A DNA stretch of 50,814 bases from an uncultured Bacteroidales bacterium (GTDB lineage Bacteria; Bacteroidota; Bacteroidia; Bacteroidales; UBA932), in NCBI GenBank assembly GCA_900316675.1, contig ONDR01000015.1, forward strand, positions 1 to 50,814, written 5' to 3'. Within the stretch, counting starts at the first letter, position 1, and each line of letters starts with the position of its first letter. The translations under genes and the position numbers were made by a program. The notes under the pieces were generated by a model. That model searched no databases. It saw only the letters and a program-made list of their open reading frames with translations, and was not told the DNA's origin. Shown here one piece after another: positions 40,989 to 49,612 of this stretch.

Positions 40989-42848
40989 GTGAAAAAGAAG
41001 ATTCTCACAGCAACAGCCGCAGCTATTGTCTGCCTGGCCTGTACCCACAGTGGTAAGATAAGCGTTCTTATGAGGGACGGTACAGCAGCAGGGCTTAGCC
41101 TTCCTGCAGAAAACACCGCCGCAACGTATCAGAGCATCCAGGATGTCCTGAGCGACACCATTACCATAAAAAGTCAGGTCCGGAAAAACGGCCCCATACT
41201 TATGAGTGCCATTAAAGACGAAGACGGCGAAATGGTAGCTCATGAAGAAATAAAAGCTGCGGTTGTAACTGCGAGATTCCGAAACGTGGCGGAAAGAAAC
41301 GGCAAAGTGGACATTGCCTTTGATGTTACCATTCCCGGGGAACTCACGGACACTGACTGGCTGGTTCAGTTCCATCCCCTGCTGCTGATTAACGGGGACA
41401 CCCTGCGTATGGACGACCTTCAGGTCACTGGGGCAAAATACAGGAAAATGCAGCTCAGGGGCTACGAAAAGTATAACAAGTTCCTTGCTTCCATAATATC
41501 CGACAGCACAAAGATGATCGACCGTCACCAACTGGAGGTCTTCATACAAAGGAATTACAAATCTTTGTTCGGGGTAACCCGTGAAGAAGCGGTTGAGCAT
41601 TTTACACGTGATTATATCGTAAGAAGAAACCGCAGGAAAATTGCGATGAAGGACAGGATGCGGGACAAATACATCAAGATGCCCATCGTCAAAGAAGGCC
41701 TAAGGCTGGATACAATAGTTTCGGAGGGCAGTTCGGACATTGTCTACAGATACGTTCAGACCCTGGACGTAAGCAGCAAAATGAAGAAAGTGTCCGTTGT
41801 CCTTGACGGAGAGGTGTTCCAGGAAGACCAGCTTGTCTATACTACGCCCCAGAGCCGTCCGCTGGACTTTTATATCAGTTCGCTAAGCACCCTTGTGGAC
41901 GACAGGGCACATTTCATTTCTTCCGTGATTTACAGGAACGCAGAGGCCAACACGGCCTGCTACATAGACTTTGCCTCCGGAAGCAGCAACATTGAACTGG
42001 ACCGGGAAGAAAACCGCCGGGAAGTCAGCCGCATCAAAAAGAACCTGGTCGGTCTTCTGGAAGACAAGGACTTCTTGATAGATTCAATAAAAATCACTGC
42101 CTCATGCTCGCCGGAGGGCAGTTTCCAGACAAACAAGGCCCTTGCCGCAGCAAGGGCGGAATCGGTCAAAACACATTTTAACAAGTATCTGACGAAGGCT
42201 GCCGATTCCCTTGACGCAGACCGCAAAGGAATAAAATTCATTACCGCCAGCGTGCCTGAAGATTGGGAAATGCTGGATAAGATTGTCCGGAAAGACAGCC
42301 TTCTGGCAGCATCGGAAAAAGAAGATTACGCAAGCCTTGCCGGCATTGACAATCCGGACAAAAGGGAGGCCGCGCTCAGCGGCAGAAAATACTATATGCA
42401 CCTCAGGGAAAAGCTTTATCCAAGGTTAAGAATAGTCAGATTCGACTTTCACCTGCACAGGAAAGGAATGATTAAGGATACCGTACATACAACCTTGCCT
42501 GACAGCGTTTACGATAAGGGAGTCATGGCCATAAAAGACCGGGACTATAACACTGCGATAAAGCTCCTGAGGCCATATCACGACTATAATACAGCCGTCG
42601 CATACTGCGCTGCAGGCTACAATGCCAGCGCCAGGGAAATACTGGAATCGCTGCACAAGGACGACAAAGTGCTGTACATGCTGAGCCTTGTTTACAGCCG
42701 CATTGGCAAGAAACAGGAAGCAATAGAAAGCTACCTGGAAGCCTGCCGGATGAATCCTTCGCTTGTAAACAGGGGCAACCTGGACCCGGAGATTTCATCG
42801 CTGGTTAAAGAATTCAATCTGCAAGACAAGTTATTCAATATTATCTAA
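40989..42848 (+). CDS. OmpA-domain lipoprotein of the fimbrial operon (DUF3868-like)
   Basis: A 619-residue protein starting with GTG 40989. Its lipoprotein signal ends in VCLAC (Cys18). An N-terminal domain (about 50-330) resembles the DUF3868 proteins of Bacteroidales fimbrial clusters. An OmpA-like domain follows at about 315-400 (CYIDFASGSSNIELDREENRREVSR, then ASCSPEGSFQTNKALAAARAESV). A TPR-like C-terminus (YDKGVMAIKDRDYNTAIKLL; MLSLVYSRIGKKQEAIESYLEA) ends it. It probably anchors the fimbria machinery to the peptidoglycan or outer membrane. The DUF3868 assignment is from pattern memory. Confidence 0.7.
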   Translation: MKKKILTATAAAIVCLACTHSGKISVLMRDGTAAGLSLPAENTAATYQSIQDVLSDTITIKSQVRKNGPILMSAIKDEDGEMVAHEEIKAAVVTARFRNVAERNGKVDIAFDVTIPGELTDTDWLVQFHPLLLINGDTLRMDDLQVTGAKYRKMQLRGYEKYNKFLASIISDSTKMIDRHQLEVFIQRNYKSLFGVTREEAVEHFTRDYIVRRNRRKIAMKDRMRDKYIKMPIVKEGLRLDTIVSEGSSDIVYRYVQTLDVSSKMKKVSVVLDGEVFQEDQLVYTTPQSRPLDFYISSLSTLVDDRAHFISSVIYRNAEANTACYIDFASGSSNIELDREENRREVSRIKKNLVGLLEDKDFLIDSIKITASCSPEGSFQTNKALAAARAESVKTHFNKYLTKAADSLDADRKGIKFITASVPEDWEMLDKIVRKDSLLAASEKEDYASLAGIDNPDKREAALSGRKYYMHLREKLYPRLRIVRFDFHLHRKGMIKDTVHTTLPDSVYDKGVMAIKDRDYNTAIKLLRPYHDYNTAVAYCAAGYNASAREILESLHKDDKVLYMLSLVYSRIGKKQEAIESYLEACRMNPSLVNRGNLDPEISSLVKEFNLQDKLFNII

Positions 42849-42860
42849 ACCCCATTCAAA

Positions 42861-44126
42861 ATGAAGTATTATCACTTTTTAGCTCCGCTTGCCGGAGCGA
42901 TGTTCCTTCTTGCAACTGCATGCAACAAGGATGCGACAGCACCCGGGACCGAAGAGCCATCCCAGGGTGCAAAGATCTCACTGTCAATAGCTTCTGCGCC
43001 GGGGACCAAAGCCGGAGGCGAACTGTGGAACAAACTGAATTCGGTAGAAGTGTTCATCTTTGACAATGATGCAAACTCTTCTTCAAAAGGCTTTCTGGAG
43101 GCCTATAAAAAAGCAGCAGCCTCCGACTTCAAGAATTCCAACACCAGTGCGCAACTAAGCTTTAATGCATCGGCCGGTCCCAAACATATCTACGTTCTGG
43201 CCAACGTTCCGGCCTCGATAGGTGAATCTGTAAGCCTGGAGTCCCAGCTGAAGGCAATCATCACAGAGCTGAAAGATAACTCAGAGACTAGTTTCATAAT
43301 GGTGGGCAGTACAGAAAAAACTCTTAAGACAAACAATGTCAACGAGATAGCCCTTAGCTGCAGGAGACTTGTATCTAAGATTAGCTTCGGAACCGTAAAA
43401 GGCGCATTTGAATCTCCGGCCCTTAGGAGCCTGAAATTTACCGTGGACCGCGTTTACCTTATGAATGTACCCAAACAGGCAAAGCTCATAAATGGCGATG
43501 CCGCTGACGCCTTTGGCACACTTGGCGTCTCCGCATTTGCAGAGGGATCCTCAAGCTGTCCGGATATTTTCCAGCCTGCGATCAAACAGGGCACGGATTT
43601 ATTCCCCTACTACAAATATGCAAATCCGGCCACCAACGGTACCTCAGCGAACGGATACTACAACTGGTTCAATGCATCGTCCTTTGTTGTCAATACACCC
43701 ATGACCCTGAGCACGGATGCATCGGCACTGACTACCTTCAACGTGACATCGGGAATGATATATCCTACCTCGACCACAGGAAACACTGTCACAATCAACA
43801 AAAACTTCTATACCTACCCGAACCCCGCCGCCCATAGTACCAGCGATACGGTTGCCGACAATACCACAAAGGTGATTGTAGAAACTACGCTGGTAATCAA
43901 TGGAATAAACAAGAAATACTACTACCCCATCAGCATACCCTACACCCAGCCCAACTACTTCTACAATATAGAAAGCCTCACCATCAAACGGCTCGGAACA
44001 GACGACCCTTCAAAGCCGGTGACCAAGGCCCAGTGCAGCTTTACCATTACAGTCCGCGACTGGGATACAGGAAAGATTGTAGGAATGTTCAATAACGAAA
44101 CCTCTGACGGAGTTTTCGAATTTTAG
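42861..44126 (+). CDS. Major fimbrial subunit, FimA/Mfa1-like lipoprotein
   Basis: A 421-residue type V pilin-like protein. It has a lipoprotein signal (FLLATAC, Cys21) and an N-terminal FimA-type domain (KISLSIASAPGTKAG, LNSVEVFIFDND, KHIYVLANVP). The central RRLVSKISFGTVKGAFESP boundary leads to a C-terminal domain ending with YFYNIESLTIKRLG and TVRDWDTGKIVGMF, as in Mfa1/FimA. In the family, maturation removes the first strand and donor-strand exchange builds the fibre. The anchor gene follows 11 bases downstream. Confidence 0.85.
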   Translation: MKYYHFLAPLAGAMFLLATACNKDATAPGTEEPSQGAKISLSIASAPGTKAGGELWNKLNSVEVFIFDNDANSSSKGFLEAYKKAAASDFKNSNTSAQLSFNASAGPKHIYVLANVPASIGESVSLESQLKAIITELKDNSETSFIMVGSTEKTLKTNNVNEIALSCRRLVSKISFGTVKGAFESPALRSLKFTVDRVYLMNVPKQAKLINGDAADAFGTLGVSAFAEGSSSCPDIFQPAIKQGTDLFPYYKYANPATNGTSANGYYNWFNASSFVVNTPMTLSTDASALTTFNVTSGMIYPTSTTGNTVTINKNFYTYPNPAAHSTSDTVADNTTKVIVETTLVINGINKKYYYPISIPYTQPNYFYNIESLTIKRLGTDDPSKPVTKAQCSFTITVRDWDTGKIVGMFNNETSDGVFEF

Positions 44127-44137
44127 TTGTTAATGTC

Positions 44138-44965
44138 ATGTCAACACTGTTTGCCTGCCATATGCCCCGTCTGATGCTCTTCTTCCTTGTAGCAGCGTCT
44201 TGCAGCGTCAAGGAAGTAAGGGAGGACTGTCCATGCGTACTTAGCATTTATCCCGACGACAAACTGGAAAGCGACGTTTACAGAACCATAAGCAGCTCAT
44301 TCTCCATTATAGACTCGGTAAACGAAGACCGGTACAGTTCCGGCAGCTTCGGGTCGGACGTTTTCTCCGGCGGCAAGCCCTGCAAACTGAAGATTCCAAA
44401 AGCCAGGGTGAACCTAAGCTGCATATTCGGAATCAGGAAAATGAAAGGAGATGGCTCAGTGCTAAGGATCAGCGAGGGCTCGCAGGCAGACAGTGTTTAC
44501 ATCTATGGCAGCAACATAGACTGCACCGGGGAACAAGCGACGGACACACTGAATCTGGCCAAACAGTGGTGTTCAATGCGTATAAGTTTCAAGAAATCAG
44601 ATGATTGGAAGCCGGAAAGCTGCACCCTGAAAAGTGAATGGGACGGCTTTGATGTCAATACTTTACTGGCAACGAAGGGTGACTTTAGTTTTAAGGCCGA
44701 GCAGGTAGAAGAAGGCAGTTTCCAGGCCAGGATTCCAAGGCAGGGAAATGATTCCCTTACGCTGTCTTACACCTACGATAACGGCCACAATGTCCTGTCA
44801 ACCAAGTCTTTCCCCATTGGGGAATATATAGCAAAAGCCAGGTACGACTGGATGAAGAAGAATCTGGACGACCTTGTAGTCTTGATTGACCGGTCAGAAA
44901 TAAGAGTGGAAGTTGTAGTACCGAATTGGGATAAAGGAACGGATTATGGAGATGTCGAATATTAA
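44138..44965 (+). CDS. FimB/Mfa2-family fimbrial anchor lipoprotein
   Basis: A 275-residue protein whose lipoprotein signal (LMLFFLVAASC) is followed by SVKEVREDCPCVL, the hallmark opening of FimB/Mfa2 anchors that attach fimbriae to the outer membrane and limit their length. The N-terminal beta-sandwich strand RVNLSCIFGI and the C-terminal DLVVLIDRSEIRVEVVVPNW strands fit. ATG 44162 would give a cleaner signal peptide than 44138. It overlaps the next gene by 20 bases. Confidence 0.82.
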   Translation: MSTLFACHMPRLMLFFLVAASCSVKEVREDCPCVLSIYPDDKLESDVYRTISSSFSIIDSVNEDRYSSGSFGSDVFSGGKPCKLKIPKARVNLSCIFGIRKMKGDGSVLRISEGSQADSVYIYGSNIDCTGEQATDTLNLAKQWCSMRISFKKSDDWKPESCTLKSEWDGFDVNTLLATKGDFSFKAEQVEEGSFQARIPRQGNDSLTLSYTYDNGHNVLSTKSFPIGEYIAKARYDWMKKNLDDLVVLIDRSEIRVEVVVPNWDKGTDYGDVEY

Positions 44966-46001
44966 ATTCAAACTGATAATAGCGGTCCTTGCCATGGCTG
45001 CAGCCATATTTGCCTGCAGGAAAAATGAACCTGACCCTTTGCCGGTAAAGTCTTCCGGAAGCGGGACAGTGCCCACAAAATCCCTGCTGGCCCTTAGGGC
45101 CGCAGCCGCTACGGAATCTATTTCAGTATGGGTATTCACAAGTTCAGATTCTACGTACTGCGCTTCGGCAGGTGAAGGCCTGACCATGCAATGCGCGGCA
45201 GAGCACGCCGACATCTTTGTTGCCGGAAACCTTGCAAAAGCGCCTTATGGCGGCGCCTGGCATCGCCCTGACACCGTTACGGCAGACATAAGCAGAATGA
45301 CGGCAAGCCGCATAACATGCAGCGGTTCGGTATCCGCCACCTTAACTCCGGGCACAAATGAGATTCCCGTCGAGACAAGAAGATGCATTAGCAAAATAAG
45401 CCTTGGAAAAATAGAAAACCAGATAGAGGAAGGAGCATACGCCCACAAGTCTGTAACAATTGAAAAAGTACAACTTGTCAACGGCATTGGCAGGTACAGG
45501 ATCTTTGATCCGCATGGCGGAAGGCGTATGCCCTACCCCTCTTCCGGAAGATGGTGGTATACAGTCTCCGGGGTGGAAGAAGGGGCCGGCCCTTCGCTGA
45601 TGGCAACGGGAGAAGGTATTATGGCCGCGCCGCCTTTGAGCTACAGCACCACAAAGCGCACCATCGCATACGGAAGCACGGAAACTCTTGACATTGAGCT
45701 GTTTACCGGGCCCAACAGCATAGAGGATGATGCCTTTTCCTCCCCACAGGAAGTAATTGAAAACGGCAACTGGCAGCCCAGGAAAACAAGGCTGGTCGTT
45801 CAATGCAGCATCGACGGCAAGCGCTGTTACTACCCCGTCACAATTGACGACATCAGGGCCAACTACCGGTACTATATCAGAAAACTGGTCATTACACGTT
45901 TTGGTGCAGACTGGCCGGACCAGCCATACGATTATGGCTCCGGAGAACTTAAACTATCTTTGACAACATGGGACGGAGTCACTTTACATGAAGTTATTTG
46001 A
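44946..46001 (+). CDS. Accessory (tip-type) fimbrial subunit lipoprotein
   Basis: A 351-residue FimA-superfamily lipoprotein (AAAIFAC, Cys24). The N-terminal domain SISVWVFTSSDSTYC, ADIFVAGNLAKAP and the ETRRCISKISLGKIEN boundary parallel the major subunit; the C-terminal YRYYIRKLVITRFGADWPDQP and LSLTTWDG strands match too. The shorter size and position after the anchor gene suggest a tip or minor subunit. It has six or more cysteines in the mature part, uncommon in fimbrillins. Its stop is eight bases before the SRP RNA promoter. Confidence 0.78.
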   Translation: MEMSNIKFKLIIAVLAMAAAIFACRKNEPDPLPVKSSGSGTVPTKSLLALRAAAATESISVWVFTSSDSTYCASAGEGLTMQCAAEHADIFVAGNLAKAPYGGAWHRPDTVTADISRMTASRITCSGSVSATLTPGTNEIPVETRRCISKISLGKIENQIEEGAYAHKSVTIEKVQLVNGIGRYRIFDPHGGRRMPYPSSGRWWYTVSGVEEGAGPSLMATGEGIMAAPPLSYSTTKRTIAYGSTETLDIELFTGPNSIEDDAFSSPQEVIENGNWQPRKTRLVVQCSIDGKRCYYPVTIDDIRANYRYYIRKLVITRFGADWPDQPYDYGSGELKLSLTTWDGVTLHEVI

Positions 46002-46008
46002 GAAAGTT

Positions 46009-46038
46009 TTGCAGTTACGGGAAAAAGCAGTACATTTG
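46009..46038 (+). promoter_or_regulatory. SRP RNA promoter
   Basis: TTG (46009-46011), exactly 19 bases, TACATTTG (46031-46038). This full consensus matches the promoter at 911-940 and puts the start near 46043-46045. Confidence 0.8.
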
Positions 46039-46042
46039 CGGT

Positions 46043-46139
46043 GGGAAAGTCGTACACGACCAGCTCCCTCCAAACTCCCCCAGGGCCGGAAGGCAGCAAG
46101 GGTAGGAGGTCGTAGCGGTGCGATGTACTAAGCTTTCCC
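46043..46139 (+). ncRNA. ffs: Signal recognition particle RNA, small bacterial type
   Basis: About 97 bases that fold into one long rod: GGGAAAG (46043-46049) pairs with CTTTCCC (46133-46139). The apical part has the conserved Ffh-binding core CAGGGCCGGAAGGCAGCAAG with the GGAA tetraloop at 46088-46091. A seven-T run (46140-46146) ends transcription. A perfect Bacteroidota promoter is upstream. It works with Ffh to target membrane and secreted proteins. Confidence 0.93.
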
Positions 46140-46154
46140 TTTTTTTGATTTACC

Positions 46155-47597
46155 ATGGAAAGCCGTCAGAACAGTGAAATCAAGGTTTGCGTGGGTCTGT
46201 CCGGAGGAGTTGACTCTAGCGTTGCCGCCTTGCTCCTGAAGCAGCAGGGCTATGACGTCTTTGCCATGTTCATGCAGAACTGGAACGACGCAGAAACCAC
46301 TCTTCACGGTGACTGCGAATGGGAAGAAGACCGATTCGTAGCAGAAATGGTAGCCCGCAAGATTGGCATTCCCTTCTACTTCATAGACCTTTCAAAAACA
46401 TACAGGCAAAGGGTTGTGGACTATATGTTCGACGAATATTCAAAAGGCCGCACCCCCAACCCGGACGTTCTTTGCAACAGGGAAATAAAGTTTGACGCCT
46501 TCCTTAAGGCCGCCCAGAAGCTGGGCGCAGACTACGTAGCCACAGGCCACTACTGCCGCAAGGAAGCCGCACTGGACAAGGACGGAAAGCAGCTTATCGG
46601 CGCTGACGGCCAGCCCATTTGGCGAATTCTTGAAGGCACAGATCCCGGTAAAGACCAAAGCTATTTCCTTTGCCAGCTGAATCAGGAGCAGCTTTCAAAA
46701 GCACTCTTCCCCATAGGCCACCTACTTAAGAAAGAAGTCAGGCAGATTGCCCACGAAGCTGACCTAATGTCCGCAGACAAAAAAGACTCCCAGGGCATCT
46801 GTTTCATTGGTAAAGTTGACCTCCCCACCTTCCTTAAGCAGCAGCTTGAGCCGAAGGAAGGAGACCTGGTAGAGGTTTACGATGCATGGTACGCCCAGGA
46901 CCCTCATTACAAGTTCCTGGAAGAAACCATAGCCAGCTTGTACGAAGACGGCAAGGCTAGAATGATAACTTCTTATATATCAGAAGATAAGACCATTAAG
47001 CAGGACGCTCCGCAGGCTATTCCCGTCCCGGAGAGGATCGCCGCCCTGACGGACGATCAGCTCATGCAACTTAGCCTTCCCGTCACCTACGATATCAAGT
47101 TCCAGACAGAGACCTACCGCAGCGGCAAGCATCACATAAAGAAAACAAGGTACAAGGATAACCCCTTCGGGCGCATCATAGGCAAGCATGAAGGCTGCCA
47201 GTTTTACACCATCGGCCAGCGTAAAGGTCTTGGGGTAGGCGGCCACTCTGAGCCAATCTTCATCATAGAGACAGATCCCGTCAAAAACATAGTTTACGTA
47301 GGCCAGGGCCATTCGCATAAAGGCCTGTCACGCAACTGTTTACGTATTGCACCGGAAGAGCTTCACTACATTAGGGAAGACCTTAGGATGCCAATCGGCA
47401 GTATGGAACGCTTCAGCATCAGGATCCGCTACCGCCAACCCCTGCAGGGCGGCTGGGCGCTGATGCGGGAAAACGGTCTGTTCATAGTCTTTGACACCCC
47501 GCAGCGCGGCATCACTCCAGGCCAGTTCGCCGTTCTTTACAAAGAAGGAGAAATGATAGCAAGCGGCCCTATTTCGGACGACAGAAAACTTCAATAA
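46155..47597 (+). CDS. mnmA: tRNA 2-thiouridylase MnmA with internal insertion
   Basis: A 480-residue enzyme that 2-thiolates U34 of tRNA-Lys/Glu/Gln. The PP-loop GLSGGVDSS is at 14-22, catalytic Cys107 in NPDVLCNREIKF and Cys216 in SQGICFIGK; FYTIGQRKGLGVGG is also present. E. coli MnmA has about 368 residues. The extra length sits between LEPKEGDLVEV (about 241) and GRIIGKHEG (about 347): 85-100 residues with FLEETIASLYEDGKARMITSYISED. The ATG lies nine bases past the SRP RNA T-run, so the mRNA leader is extremely short or comes from read-through. Confidence 0.92.
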   Translation: MESRQNSEIKVCVGLSGGVDSSVAALLLKQQGYDVFAMFMQNWNDAETTLHGDCEWEEDRFVAEMVARKIGIPFYFIDLSKTYRQRVVDYMFDEYSKGRTPNPDVLCNREIKFDAFLKAAQKLGADYVATGHYCRKEAALDKDGKQLIGADGQPIWRILEGTDPGKDQSYFLCQLNQEQLSKALFPIGHLLKKEVRQIAHEADLMSADKKDSQGICFIGKVDLPTFLKQQLEPKEGDLVEVYDAWYAQDPHYKFLEETIASLYEDGKARMITSYISEDKTIKQDAPQAIPVPERIAALTDDQLMQLSLPVTYDIKFQTETYRSGKHHIKKTRYKDNPFGRIIGKHEGCQFYTIGQRKGLGVGGHSEPIFIIETDPVKNIVYVGQGHSHKGLSRNCLRIAPEELHYIREDLRMPIGSMERFSIRIRYRQPLQGGWALMRENGLFIVFDTPQRGITPGQFAVLYKEGEMIASGPISDDRKLQ

Positions 47598-47600
47598 AAT

Positions 47601-48785
47601 ATGTACGACTTTGATAAAATCGTGGACAGAAGGGGCTCAGGCGCCTATAAGTACGACAGACTTGACCGTTACTTCGGACGCACCGACCTTCAGCCCATGT
47701 GGGTGGCAGATATGGAATTCGAGACCCCTGAATTCATTACCGAAGCCCTGAAAAAAAGGATGGAGCACCCGGTCTTCGGTTACACCATCACGCCGGACGA
47801 CTTTGCCAAAAGCATCAAGAATTGGGAGAAAGACCGCCACGGTTGGGACATTGAAGAAGACTGGATCTGCTATATTCCCGGCATTGTAAAAGGCATCGGC
47901 ATGGCTATCAGGGCCCTGCTGGACAAAGGCGACAAAGTCATTATCCAGCCCCCGGTTTACCATCCCTTCCGCCTTGTGCCCCATGCCTGCGGCTACGAGG
48001 TCGTATTCAATCCCCTGCTAGAGCAGGCCGACGGAAGCTATAATATGGATTTGGAGGGTCTGGAGGCCATTTTAAAGTCCGACAATCAGTGCAAGCTGCT
48101 GATTCTTTGCAACCCTCACAACCCTGCCGGCATCGTTTGGGACAGGCAGACATTGGAGCGCTTGGCAGCCATCTGCCAAAAATACGGAATCATTGTCATT
48201 TCTGACGAAATCCATTGCGATATGGCCCTCTTCGGCCACAAGCACATACCTTTTGCCAGCGTAAGCAAAGAAGCAGCAGAGATTAGCGTTACTTTTGCCG
48301 CCCCGTCCAAAACCTTCAACGTTGCAGGCATAGTCAGTTCACACGCAATTGTGCCGGACAAGGCCCTTAGGGAGCGCTTCTTCGGCTGGATGGAAGCCTG
48401 CGAGCTTAACGACCACGATATCTTTGCCCCCATTACTACAATTGCCGCCTTTACAAAAGGCGAAGCCTGGCGCAAAGAACTTGTTAAATACTTGGAAGGC
48501 AACGTATTGGCAGTAGAAGAATTCTGCAAAACAAGGCTGCCGCAAATCAAGCCCCTGCGTCCCCAGGCCTCCTTCCTTATCTGGTTGGACTGCCGCGGAC
48601 TTGGACTAAGCCAGGAAGAGCTTACAGACCTGTTCATAGACAAGGCCCACCTGGCGCTTAACGACGGCGCAATGTTCGGAAAAGAAGGAACCGGCTTCAT
48701 GAGGTTCAACATAGGAGCCCCCAGAAGCTTTGTAATTGAAGCCTTGGAAAAACTGGAGAAGGCTGTTAAATGCTGTCGAAGATAA
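47601..48785 (+). CDS. PatB/MalY-type C-S lyase (PLP aminotransferase fold)
   Basis: A 394-residue PLP enzyme of fold type I. The opening MWVADMEFETP, GYTITPDDF, QPPVYHPF, CNPHNPAGIVW and SDEIHCDMAL blocks match the PatB/MalY cystathionine beta-lyase group. The PLP lysine is Lys237 in APSKTFNVAG. The predicted reaction is cleavage of cystathionine or cysteine conjugates to a thiol, pyruvate and ammonia. It starts three bases after mnmA. Its last 20 bases overlap the convergent cdd gene. Confidence 0.9.
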   Translation: MYDFDKIVDRRGSGAYKYDRLDRYFGRTDLQPMWVADMEFETPEFITEALKKRMEHPVFGYTITPDDFAKSIKNWEKDRHGWDIEEDWICYIPGIVKGIGMAIRALLDKGDKVIIQPPVYHPFRLVPHACGYEVVFNPLLEQADGSYNMDLEGLEAILKSDNQCKLLILCNPHNPAGIVWDRQTLERLAAICQKYGIIVISDEIHCDMALFGHKHIPFASVSKEAAEISVTFAAPSKTFNVAGIVSSHAIVPDKALRERFFGWMEACELNDHDIFAPITTIAAFTKGEAWRKELVKYLEGNVLAVEEFCKTRLPQIKPLRPQASFLIWLDCRGLGLSQEELTDLFIDKAHLALNDGAMFGKEGTGFMRFNIGAPRSFVIEALEKLEKAVKCCRR

Positions 48786-49239
48786 ACGGCAGTACGTCTT
48801 CTACTTTGTCAAACTTCCAGATTTTGTTATTGCCCATGAGAATGATTTCCATGGGCTTTTTCCCTATCTTCTGGTACTCTGCCATAACCTGACGGCAGGC
48901 GCCGCAAGGAGTGGCGGGGCTGTCGCACAAAGAGAATTCAGGGCCACCGGCAATGGCCATGCAAAGCATCGGAACGCCGGGATAAGTTGCCCCGGCAGCA
49001 AACATTGCAGTGCGCTCTGCGCAAAGGCCTGACGGCGATGCAGCATTCTCCTGATTGGAACCCTTTACAATAACGCCGTTTTCCATGCGGATGGCCGCGC
49101 CTACATTAAAGTGGGAATATGGTGCATAGGAAGTCTTCTGAGCCTGGAAGGCCGCCTGAACCAGCTCCCGGTCACGAGGCTCAAGCTCTTCTATAGATGA
49201 GTATTCCTTATAGTTTATTTCTAATTTCCTGTTGGTCAT
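48766..49239 (-). CDS. cdd: Cytidine deaminase
   Basis: A 157-residue homotetrameric-type cytidine deaminase turning cytidine/deoxycytidine into uridine/deoxyuridine. Zinc ligands Cys73, Cys112 and Cys115 with Glu75 are in LCAERTAMF and PCGACRQVM. SYAPYSHFNVGAAI is the substrate loop. ATG 49239 is chosen over the longer open frame because the promoter at 49296-49266 lies inside that extension. Confidence 0.95.
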   Translation of the reverse strand: MTNRKLEINYKEYSSIEELEPRDRELVQAAFQAQKTSYAPYSHFNVGAAIRMENGVIVKGSNQENAASPSGLCAERTAMFAAGATYPGVPMLCMAIAGGPEFSLCDSPATPCGACRQVMAEYQKIGKKPMEIILMGNNKIWKFDKVEDVLPFIFDSI

Positions 49240-49265
49240 AGCCAATGCTGTTTTAGTGCTGATTT

Positions 49266-49296
49266 CAAATTTAGGAATTCTCTGCCAAATAACCAA
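49266..49296 (-). promoter_or_regulatory. cdd promoter
   Basis: On the minus strand TTG (49296-49294), 20 bases, TAAATTTG (49273-49266), placing the start about 20 bases before the cdd ATG. Confidence 0.65.
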
Positions 49297-49407
49297 ATTA
49301 TTCCCCTAAAATCCGACCTCTACTTAGGGATGAACGTTATTACTAGTATAATAAAGAATCATGAAGTACGATAGATTCTTTTTAAGCTGCTTGCTTAGTT
49401 TTATTTC

Positions 49408-49568
49408 ATTGCCCAAATAAGTTGAGGCCGACGCTTGACTAAAAAAAACTGCCTGAGACGCGATGACTGTTCGCCGCCAGGGTGAACTCTGGCGGAGTCA
49501 GTGTCCTGACCGCTGGTGATGCTCATCTGCAAGAGGTTACCCATGGTGTCGTATATATTATAGATTAA
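49408..49568 (-). pseudogene. RHS-repeat remnant
   Basis: On the minus strand a frame open from about 49568 to 49408 begins IYDTMGNLLQMSITSGQDTD. YDxxGNLL is the core of the RHS/YD repeat. The frame then loses similarity and stops. It lies downstream of the toxin-immunity pair, the usual place for leftover pieces of displaced RHS C-termini. A seven-bp hairpin (CCGCCAG/CTGGCGG, 49474-49495) lies inside. The rest of the 49297-49612 gap is A+T-rich without visible genes. Confidence 0.45.
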
Positions 49569-49612
49569 TTATAGACGCTCCTAAATCGAGAAACATGTAC
49601 TAACTAGAAAGT

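Noticed and set aside
40713..41600. 295-codon open frame antisense to ssb and the OmpA-domain gene
   Set aside because: Spans two well-supported genes on the other strand and has no recognisable motif.
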